5,303 nucleotides of DNA, from positions 1-5,303 of the forward strand of contig CALKOE010000381.1 of NCBI GenBank assembly GCA_938091985.1, given 5' to 3'. This document shows, piece by piece, positions 1-5,303 of this stretch. The translations under genes were made by a program, and so were the position numbers. This DNA is from an uncultured Acidimicrobiales bacterium (GTDB taxonomy: Bacteria; Actinomycetota; Acidimicrobiia; Acidimicrobiales; Aldehydirespiratoraceae). The number at the start of each line of letters is the position of its first letter. The first letter of the stretch is position 1. The notes under the pieces are model-generated. The model saw only the letters and a list, made by a program, of their open reading frames with translations, had not been told where the DNA came from and did not search any database.

Positions 1-1345
1 CTGACCAGCGGGCTTCGGAATGGGTTCGACGGTGCCAACGCTCGACCGCGTTGCGGGTGGCGGAGGAAACCTCTTCGAGGCCAAAGAGGTCGAAGATCGC
101 CTGCGCGGCGGCCTCGTCGTCGTCGCTGTCATCGAGCGCGGCCAGATGGCCGGCCTCTTGCGATCGCCATCGTTGGCCGCGGGCGAAACCGCCACGGCCC
201 CAGGCAGAGACGGTGCCCAACCAATAGTCGCCCTGCCCCCAGCCGGCGACGCTTGGTGGATCGAAGAGCGTCTGGCCCATCGGCGACATGCTCCAGTGCA
301 GCCCCATGTCGGCGGCGGCAAAGCCGGTGCGGCGAATCATCGAGGCGGTGTACTCGACGGGCGACTTCACAAGACCATGCCGCGCCTCGGCACCCCAGAA
401 GTCGTCGCTTTCGAGGATCGCTCGCACCAAGTTGGCGATGTCCATTCCGCCGGCGATGAAGACATCACCGAGCGCATTCACCGTTCCGTTCGACGGGTTG
501 AGATGGGCGAAGTAGCGGAAGAGCTTGCGGGCGATGAACCGGGCGGTTGCCTGCTGGCGGACCCCGTACACAAGCTCGGTGATGGTGTCGCGCTCACCGC
601 CACCCATCACAATGCCGTTCCAGTTGTCCTCGATGCCGAAGAGCGTCTTGGGGTCGTGATCATGCTCGCCCGAGCGGTACACGTAGGTGGCATCCCACCG
701 ACTCCCGTTCCACCCGACGGTGTTGTGGCCAGTCCATGCCCGTGCCATTGCGACCACATCGGCTTCGGTGAAGTTTCCGACGCCACAGGTGTAGAGCTCC
801 ATCAGCTCTCGGGCGAAGTTCTCCTGGATTCCGCTCGCGACGTTCGACTGGTTGTCGAGGAACACCAGCATCGCTGGATGGACCGCCGTGGCCCTGACGA
901 GGGCATCGAAGTTGCCCATCGCCATGCGGCGGAACATCCGCACCTGGTCCCAGAGCTCAGGGAAGTCGAAGATCTTGTCCTGCGCGCAGGAAAAGTGCTC
1001 GTGCCAGAAGAGCGCGAGCTTCTCGTAGATGGGAAGCGACCCGGCAACCGCCGGAATCGAACCGGGCACGCTCGTGGGATTGGCGAGGTCGGCCATGCGC
1101 TGGATCCACCATTCGATGGCGTCGCCCTGCGCCTCCCACTGCGACTCGTTGTTGACCCACCCTGGCACCCCGACGTCAGGGCCCTCGGGGATCGCGTCCG
1201 AGGTCGAGAAACCCATCGCGGCGTCGACCGCGGCTCGCCGGGTCATTCCGGTCAACGCGGTGAGTTCGCCATCGCTGCCTCCGAAGCCTGTCCGGCGCAG
1301 CAAATGCGCAGCATCGTGCCGGGACAATGTGTCTGTCGCTGGCAT
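1..1345 (-). CDS. DUF1800 domain-containing protein (3' end cut by window edge)
   Basis: An open frame runs from ATG at 1345 to the left edge without a stop, giving 448 visible residues. Family hallmarks appear in order: HLLRRTGFG near the N-terminus (14-22), KLALFWHEHF (109-118), NFARELMELYTCG (176-188) followed by NFTEADVVAMARAWTG (191-206), LVKSPVEY (325-332) and FDPPSVAGW (361-369). These match DUF1800, a widespread family whose biochemical role is not established. Members are often encoded beside a DUF1501 protein, so one may lie just past the left edge (inference). Visible length is close to a usual full member, so probably only a short C-terminal piece is missing. The ATG is supported by GAAAGG five bases upstream and by the conserved N-terminal motif starting at residue 14. 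No signal peptide or membrane segment is seen, so this copy looks cytoplasmic unless exported with a partner. An acidic run (DDSDDDE, 405-411) lies near the visible end. The family call is strong; the function is unknown. Confidence 0.93.
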   Translation of the reverse strand, partial: MPATDTLSRHDAAHLLRRTGFGGSDGELTALTGMTRRAAVDAAMGFSTSDAIPEGPDVGVPGWVNNESQWEAQGDAIEWWIQRMADLANPTSVPGSIPAVAGSLPIYEKLALFWHEHFSCAQDKIFDFPELWDQVRMFRRMAMGNFDALVRATAVHPAMLVFLDNQSNVASGIQENFARELMELYTCGVGNFTEADVVAMARAWTGHNTVGWNGSRWDATYVYRSGEHDHDPKTLFGIEDNWNGIVMGGGERDTITELVYGVRQQATARFIARKLFRYFAHLNPSNGTVNALGDVFIAGGMDIANLVRAILESDDFWGAEARHGLVKSPVEYTASMIRRTGFAAADMGLHWSMSPMGQTLFDPPSVAGWGQGDYWLGTVSAWGRGGFARGQRWRSQEAGHLAALDDSDDDEAAAQAIFDLFGLEEVSSATRNAVERWHRRTHSEARWS

Positions 1346-1350
1346 GGCAA

Positions 1351-1356
1351 CCTTTC
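1351..1356 (-). promoter_or_regulatory. Ribosome binding site of the DUF1800 gene
   Basis: On the minus strand GAAAGG sits five bases before the ATG at 1345. It is the clearest Shine-Dalgarno match in the window and fixes the start of the DUF1800 gene; the other genes here have weak or no such motif. Confidence 0.6.
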
Positions 1357-1367
1357 TCGACCCGCAG

Positions 1368-1395
1368 GAACCACCGGCATTCGCCGTAGGGGTTC
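1368..1395 (-). other. Possible hairpin between transporter and DUF1800 gene
   Basis: An outer stem GAACC/GGTTC (1368-1372 with 1391-1395) encloses an inner stem CGGC/GCCG around the loop ATTC, with an uneven internal loop between the stems. It lies in the 117-bp gap after the transporter stop and ends 22 bases before the DUF1800 start codon. No U-run follows it on the minus strand, so it is not a standard intrinsic terminator. It could be a leader or intercistronic structure, or chance in GC-rich DNA. The rest of the gap (1346-1462) shows only the ribosome binding site and a short TGCGCG direct repeat near 1450; no convincing promoter was found. Confidence 0.2.
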
Positions 1396-1462
1396 TTTCG
1401 GCCCAAAGATGCGCGCGCTTGAAGGTAAAACGGCCTGGGTCGCGCAGACGCGCAACACACGC

Positions 1463-2200
1463 TCAGGCGACGGAGACGCCCATTAGCGACCCGATGAGAT
1501 ATGTGGCACCACAGGCGCCTGCCGCAACGAGCACCTGGCGAGTTGCCGTCCGGATCTTGGACCGCTCTGTGAAGACAGCGATCGCCACGCCGACGATGGC
1601 AGAAGCAAGAAGTCCCAGAACCACCGACGCGATCAGTGCGCCGGTTCCCTCTGCGATCAGCCAAGGCGCCAATGGCACAAAGGCCCCAAGTGTGAAGGCC
1701 CAGAACGACGCAGTCGCCACAGCAAATGGACTCCCAGCACCGTCGGGGTCGACGCCCAGCTCTTCGCGCGCGTGGACGTCGAGTGCGATCTCGGGATCGG
1801 CCATGATGCCTTCGGCGAGCTCATCGGCTGTCTCAGGGCGCAGTCCCCGCTCACGATAAATCGCAGCGAGCTCGCGGGTTTCGGCAATCGGATTCTCGGC
1901 CAGGGATCGACGCTCGATCTCGAGCGCCCGTTCGACGAGTTCGTTCTGGGCCCTCACCGAGACCCACTCGCCGGCCGCCATCGAGACCGCGCCTGCCAAC
2001 AAACCGCTGATTCCAGCGAGGCGAACGAGGGAACCGTCGGTGCTCGCACCGGCGATGCCGAGAATGAGCGCCACATTGGATACGAGACCATCACTCACCC
2101 CGAAGACGGCCGCGCGCGCCTCTCCGCCCTGCACATCGCGATGGAGGTGGACCATGTGCTGGTGACCGTTGCTGTCATCCGCAGGTGAGTTGTTCATCAC
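1463..2200 (-). CDS. VIT1/CCC1 family iron/manganese transporter
   Basis: This complete 245-residue protein belongs to the VIT1/CCC1 (DUF125) family of membrane carriers, which move Fe2+ or Mn2+ out of the cytoplasm, in characterised members by proton exchange. About five hydrophobic segments are visible: roughly 32-52, 60-80, 160-183, 187-210 and 222-243. The first carries GVSDGLVSN with D37, and the second the signature SMAAGEWVSV (73-82). Between segments 2 and 3 lies a charged helical region (83-155) rich in Glu (E94, E96, E107, E110, E146, E147), matching the cytoplasmic metal-binding domain of plant VITs. The N-terminus has four spaced His (13, 15, 18, 20) before the first segment. The frame opens with GTG at 2200 directly followed by ATG at 2197; neither has a good Shine-Dalgarno site, and ATG at 2155 (residue 16) is a further alternative. 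It lies 35 bp after the CoA-transferase and may be cotranscribed with it. The family call is firm; the metal is not determinable here. Confidence 0.94.
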   Translation of the reverse strand: MMNNSPADDSNGHQHMVHLHRDVQGGEARAAVFGVSDGLVSNVALILGIAGASTDGSLVRLAGISGLLAGAVSMAAGEWVSVRAQNELVERALEIERRSLAENPIAETRELAAIYRERGLRPETADELAEGIMADPEIALDVHAREELGVDPDGAGSPFAVATASFWAFTLGAFVPLAPWLIAEGTGALIASVVLGLLASAIVGVAIAVFTERSKIRTATRQVLVAAGACGATYLIGSLMGVSVA

Positions 2201-2235
2201 CCGCAGTGTCGCAAATCTGGGCGCCCCGTGCAGGG

Positions 2236-4551
2236 TCAGAAGACCGGTGTGTTGCCGATCTGTCCCCCGGCTTCGAGTTGAGCGATCTCATTGTCGGTGA
2301 GACCGATCTCGGCGAGCACCTCGGCGTTGTGCTGTCCGAGGGTCGGGGTTGGGTTGCGGACCCACCTGTCGATGCCACGCATCCGATACGGCTGGCCGGG
2401 CATGAGATGTGTCCCGACCGCCGGATGGGTGACCTGCTCGTAGAACCCCCGGGCCTCGAATTGAGGGTGGAACCGCAGCATCCCGTGGTTCCTGCACTCG
2501 ATCGCCGGCACGCCGGCGGCCTCGAGCGAAGTCACCGCATCGGCGATCGAGCGCTGCGACGCCCACAGCTGAATCATCTGATCGATCTCGTCGTGTGCTG
2601 ATTGTCGGTCGGCAACTCCCGGGAACATCGCAGCATCGACCTCGAGGAGCGCAGCGAGCGCGGCCCACTCGGTATCGGTCTCCACCGACAGCGCCAACCA
2701 CTCCTCGGTCCCGGCCGCCGGATACACCCCTTGCGGAGCCGCGAAGCGACTTCGATTCCCGAGCCGTTCGAGTTCGATGCCGTTTGCCGTCCACTCGACG
2801 ACCATCTCCGCCGAACAGTTGATCGCCGCTTCGACCATCGGCGACTCGATGAATGCCCCGACGCCGCTGGTCTCGCGCCGACGGAGCGCCAGCAGTGCTG
2901 CGAATGCGCCGTGCATCCCGGCGATGGGGTCGCACGGACCGCGCATGATGCGTGGTTGATCTTCGGGATGGCCGGTGAGCCACGCCATCCCCGACATCTG
3001 CTCCATCGTCTGTGCGAATCCGACACGTTCACGCCAGGGGCCGTCGAGGCCGAAGGCCGGCATGCGCATCATGATGCAGCGAGGATTTCGGGCGTGGATG
3101 GTGTCCCACCCCAGCCTGAACTGCTCCATGACCCGGGGACTGAAGTTCTCGACGAGCATGTCCGCCGAGTCGACGAGGCGAAGCAGAAGTTCACGGCCCG
3201 GCTCAGATCCGAGGTCGAGCGTGATGCCACGCTTGTCATTGTTCGCAGCCACAAACATGTGACCCCACTCCCACCAGTCAGGGGTGCCGAACATCATCCC
3301 CGTGAGCCGCATGCCGTCCGGGTGGGTGACCGACTCCACGTGGATCACGTCGGCACCGAGCGCAGCGAGTGCTTGTGTGGACGACGGGCCCGCCCACCAG
3401 CTCGTGAGGTCGAGCACACGGACCCCCTCGAGAGGGCGGCCCGACGAGTCGCCCATGGCCACGTCGAGCTCACGCTTCTCGATCAAATCAGTGTGCTCGC
3501 CCAGGCCGGGCGCGGCGCCGGGAACCGGCGGACGTTCGCCATCCATGAGCCTCGGCGGGCGCGGGGCGGCGAAGCCCTCGGCTTGAACAGGAAAGAAGTC
3601 ACGGGCGACGAGATGGGACTCGCGCAAAACGCCGGCACCATCGTTGACCCGAGCAACCGGGACGCGCAGCTCGCTCGCACGCTCGACGATGTCGTCGACT
3701 GTGTGGACATTCGTCCACGCCGCCACGATCTCGTTCCATTCATCGAGCCGAGCGGTACGCACACGAAGATCTCCCCACTCCGATTCCATCAGGTCCGGCC
3801 GGTCCATCATCAGACAGAAGTTCTGGAACTGCTGGCGCGTGTTCGTGTTGAAACCCACCCACCCGTCGGACGCTCGTTCGATCGAGGGCGCCTCGATGCT
3901 GCGCAGCGGAAGCTCGTCGCGACCCGACATCTGGACCGAGAGGTCCGTGAACGTCGATGCAGCGATCGAGGCAGCCTCGGCGATCGACACGTCGACCACA
4001 TCACCAACCCCGCAGCGCTGAGCCCTCAGCAACGCAGCCAACGCGGCCGGAGCGGCATAGGACGCCGCCGTCCATTCGAAGATCTCCCCGCCTGCCGCAA
4101 ACGGGACGCGCGAGACGTGCCCGCGGCACAGGATCGAGCCGGAGTCGGCCTGCAGCAGAAAGTCGTTGGGGGTGCGGTCGGCCCACGGTCCCTCGAGCCC
4201 GTAGGGGCGAATCGAGGCGACGACCACGTGAGGGTGCCGCGCCGACAAACCGGCGACCTCTTCAGGCGTCAACGCTGCATCGGCGACGACGATCGACGCT
4301 CCGGCGAGCAGACCTTCGGTCTCATTCTCCTCCAGAGCGCCGATGACCGACCGAGTGCCGGCTGCCAAGAACCTGAAGAGCGCACCCGACTCCCCGTCGT
4401 CGAGATGCACCGCCGACCGGTGCCGCAGCGGGGCGCCGCTGCTCGGCTCAACTCTGATGACATCGGCGCCGGCGTCGGCCAACAGGCGGGCCAGATAGCC
4501 ACCGGCGATGCCGTGGGAGAGGTCGAGCACGCGGACATCGGCGAGAGTCAC
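2236..4551 (-). CDS. Two-domain CaiB/BaiF (family III) CoA-transferase
   Basis: This 771-residue protein consists of two tandem CaiB/BaiF units, roughly residues 1-357 and 372-771, about twice the usual single-unit length of around 400. Family III enzymes move CoA between carboxylic acids through acyl-enzyme intermediates on an Asp; the related alpha-methylacyl-CoA racemases share the fold. Each unit begins with the Rossmann-type start (VRVLDLS at 6-12; VRVLDLTSWWAGP at 377-389), then GADVI.VE (28-35; 399-406), GL.GPW (118-123; 501-506), a QADSG/EQMSG segment (134-138; 517-521) and the helix after the active site. Unit 2 has the expected Asp (D541, in PCDPIAGMHG), the NDKRGITLDL motif (438-447) and LVENFSP (466-472). 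Unit 1 has Glu (E159) at the catalytic position and lacks recognisable counterparts of the last two motifs. The GTG at 4551 is the first start after an in-frame TGA and lies five residues before the first domain motif. The acyl substrate cannot be read from the sequence; racemase activity remains possible. Confidence 0.95.
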   Translation of the reverse strand: MTLADVRVLDLSHGIAGGYLARLLADAGADVIRVEPSSGAPLRHRSAVHLDDGESGALFRFLAAGTRSVIGALEENETEGLLAGASIVVADAALTPEEVAGLSARHPHVVVASIRPYGLEGPWADRTPNDFLLQADSGSILCRGHVSRVPFAAGGEIFEWTAASYAAPAALAALLRAQRCGVGDVVDVSIAEAASIAASTFTDLSVQMSGRDELPLRSIEAPSIERASDGWVGFNTNTRQQFQNFCLMMDRPDLMESEWGDLRVRTARLDEWNEIVAAWTNVHTVDDIVERASELRVPVARVNDGAGVLRESHLVARDFFPVQAEGFAAPRPPRLMDGERPPVPGAAPGLGEHTDLIEKRELDVAMGDSSGRPLEGVRVLDLTSWWAGPSSTQALAALGADVIHVESVTHPDGMRLTGMMFGTPDWWEWGHMFVAANNDKRGITLDLGSEPGRELLLRLVDSADMLVENFSPRVMEQFRLGWDTIHARNPRCIMMRMPAFGLDGPWRERVGFAQTMEQMSGMAWLTGHPEDQPRIMRGPCDPIAGMHGAFAALLALRRRETSGVGAFIESPMVEAAINCSAEMVVEWTANGIELERLGNRSRFAAPQGVYPAAGTEEWLALSVETDTEWAALAALLEVDAAMFPGVADRQSAHDEIDQMIQLWASQRSIADAVTSLEAAGVPAIECRNHGMLRFHPQFEARGFYEQVTHPAVGTHLMPGQPYRMRGIDRWVRNPTPTLGQHNAEVLAEIGLTDNEIAQLEAGGQIGNTPVF

Positions 4552-4571
4552 GCCGCCACTAGATCAGGTTC

Positions 4572-4588
4572 CTGGCCGGGGCCGCCAG
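4572..4588. repeat. Short inverted repeat in the divergent promoter region
   Basis: CTGGC and GCCAG pair perfectly around a seven-base GC-only spacer. The repeat lies between the CoA-transferase start and the AT-rich patch, a position where an operator or a leader hairpin could act. Five-base arms are common by chance in GC-rich DNA, so function is unproven. Confidence 0.25.
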
Positions 4589-4603
4589 CCCACATTGAAT
4601 TTA

Positions 4604-4618
4604 CGGGGGCTGACCCCG
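4604..4618. repeat. Second short inverted repeat in the divergent promoter region
   Basis: CGGGG and CCCCG pair around the five-base loop GCTGA, immediately beside the AT-rich patch on the HAD gene side. It could be an operator or a transcript hairpin. It has no U-run on either strand, so it is not a typical terminator. Chance occurrence is a real alternative. Confidence 0.25.
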
Positions 4619-4639
4619 CCGGGCTGGTAGACCCGACAG

Positions 4640-5303
4640 GTGGAGATTCGCCTGATCGCATCCGACCTCGACGGCACCCTGTTCGGCAGCGACCACCAGC
4701 CGGCGCCGCAGACGGTGGCTGCAGTCAACGCGGCGGTTGACGCGGGCATCCACTTCGTGGCCGCGACCGGCCGAAGTTGGTTTCGAGGCGTCGACCTCGC
4801 GACCGGCACGGGCGCTCGGATTCACAAGTTCATCGGTTCGAACGGCGGGCACCGGATGGACGTTGACACTCGCAAGCTCGAAGAGCGTCTGACCTTCGAT
4901 CCCGACGTCGTGCGCGCCGTGCTGTCCCGCGTCTCGGACGGACTCGGTGATGTGGGATTCGGCTTCGAACTCTCCGATGGCATGACGTGGGACGAACAAT
5001 TCGTCGACATCACTCCGGTGAGCCTCGACGGCGACCGTCGACCCTCTGCGCCGACGCCGACGGCTCGGTTCGACGAAGTGGGGAAGATGTTCGTGGCCCA
5101 CCGCTCTGTCGGAGGCGTCGACCTGGTGGATCTCGTCGACCCGCTCACTCCTTCGCTCGTCAACGTCACCACCTCCGGCGTGCCCTTCGTCGAGCTGACC
5201 CCTCCGGGCGCCGACAAGGGGGCAGCGGTCGCCCGCTACGCAGCCGAACTGGGTATCTCGCGGGAACAGATCCTGGCCTTCGGCGACAACCAGAACGACC
5301 TCT
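4640..5303 (+). CDS. Cof-type HAD-IIB family hydrolase (3' end cut by window edge)
   Basis: The frame begins with GTG at 4640 and stays open to the right edge, giving 221 residues. HAD-superfamily phosphatase motifs appear in order: motif I DLDGT (9-13) with the nucleophile D9 and the acid/base D11, motif II in ATGRS (T43), a likely motif III Lys in GADKGAAV (K193), and motif IV GDNQNDL (215-221) with the Mg2+-binding acidic residues D216 and D220. The stretch of about 75-185 between motifs II and III is the C2 cap that defines the Cof/HAD-IIB group. Family members are about 260-280 residues, so roughly 40-60 residues are missing. These cytosolic enzymes typically dephosphorylate sugar phosphates or related small phosphoesters, but the substrate is rarely predictable and is not assigned here. 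The start is well constrained: an in-frame TAG lies at 4628-4630 and motif I begins eight codons after the GTG. No clear Shine-Dalgarno site is present. It is divergent from the CoA-transferase gene. Confidence 0.94.
   Translation, partial: MEIRLIASDLDGTLFGSDHQPAPQTVAAVNAAVDAGIHFVAATGRSWFRGVDLATGTGARIHKFIGSNGGHRMDVDTRKLEERLTFDPDVVRAVLSRVSDGLGDVGFGFELSDGMTWDEQFVDITPVSLDGDRRPSAPTPTARFDEVGKMFVAHRSVGGVDLVDLVDPLTPSLVNVTTSGVPFVELTPPGADKGAAVARYAAELGISREQILAFGDNQNDL

Larger units (their letters stand above)
4552..4639. promoter_or_regulatory. Divergent promoter region between CoA-transferase and HAD genes
   Basis: These 88 bp separate two genes transcribed away from each other, so they should hold the promoters of both (inference). 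The only AT-rich patch is around 4594-4603 (ATTGAATTTA), which on the minus strand contains TAAATT, a possible -10 element for the CoA-transferase gene. No well-spaced -35 partner was found on either strand. Both genes start with GTG and have no strong Shine-Dalgarno motif, so leaderless transcripts are possible. Two short inverted repeats flank the AT patch and are listed separately. Confidence 0.4.

Noticed and set aside
1368..1395. Rho-independent terminator after the transporter gene
   Set aside because: The stem is interrupted, and no U-run follows on the minus strand, so it is listed only as a possible hairpin.
1252..1458. Short minus-strand frame in the gap before the DUF1800 gene
   Set aside because: It overlaps the DUF1800 start out of frame, has no Shine-Dalgarno site and shows no recognisable motif.
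1450..1462. TGCGCG direct repeat as a regulatory site
   Set aside because: Two six-base copies two bases apart are expected often by chance in this GC-rich context.
20..1486. Plus-strand open frame (488 codons) antisense to the DUF1800 gene
   Set aside because: The opposite strand encodes all DUF1800 motifs in an uninterrupted frame; the plus-strand translation is low-complexity and matches no family I know.
1029..1859. Plus-strand open frame spanning the DUF1800/transporter gap
   Set aside because: The translation is Ser/Ala/Pro-rich without domains, and it overlaps two well-supported minus-strand genes. It is an artefact of high GC content.
2602..4740. Long plus-strand open frame (712 codons) antisense to the CoA-transferase
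   Set aside because: It mirrors the CoA-transferase gene in GC-rich DNA, its translation is rich in Arg, His, Pro and Gly with no recognisable motif, and it overlaps the start of the HAD gene in another frame. The minus-strand product is an unmistakable family member.
4601..5101. Minus-strand frame (166 codons) antisense to the HAD gene
   Set aside because: The plus strand carries all four HAD motifs in order with correct spacing; the antisense product is Arg/Val-rich and unrecognisable.

Overview
The window comes from a GC-rich bacterial chromosome. Codon third positions are strongly G/C biased, two of the three complete or 5'-complete starts outside the DUF1800 gene are GTG, and classical ribosome binding sites are scarce. 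Together with the gene types (a two-domain family III CoA-transferase, a VIT/CCC1 transporter, a DUF1800 protein), this fits a high-GC actinomycete such as an Acidimicrobiia-like environmental lineage. That placement is an inference from style and cannot be proven here.

Layout, left to right. Positions 1-1345 (minus) hold most of a DUF1800 protein; its C-terminal end lies beyond the left edge. A 117-bp gap follows, with a possible hairpin and a good Shine-Dalgarno site for the DUF1800 gene. Positions 1463-2200 (minus) encode a complete VIT1/CCC1-family metal transporter. Only 35 bp separate it from the next gene, 2236-4551 (minus), a 771-residue protein made of two fused CaiB/BaiF CoA-transferase units. 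An 88-bp divergent intergenic region (4552-4639) with two small inverted repeats separates this from 4640-5303 (plus), the first 221 residues of a Cof-type HAD-IIB phosphatase cut by the right edge.

The three minus-strand genes run in the same direction, in the order CoA-transferase, transporter, DUF1800. The first two are close enough to share a transcript; the DUF1800 gene may be transcribed separately. No shared pathway is evident: acyl-CoA metabolism, metal transport, an uncharacterised DUF1800 function and sugar-phosphate-type dephosphorylation look like ordinary chromosomal neighbours. The most interesting feature is the asymmetry inside the fused CoA-transferase: the C-terminal unit keeps the catalytic Asp, while the N-terminal unit has Glu there and lacks other family motifs. 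I see no mobile elements, CRISPR arrays, tRNA or rRNA genes, and no convincing new defence or other multi-gene system.
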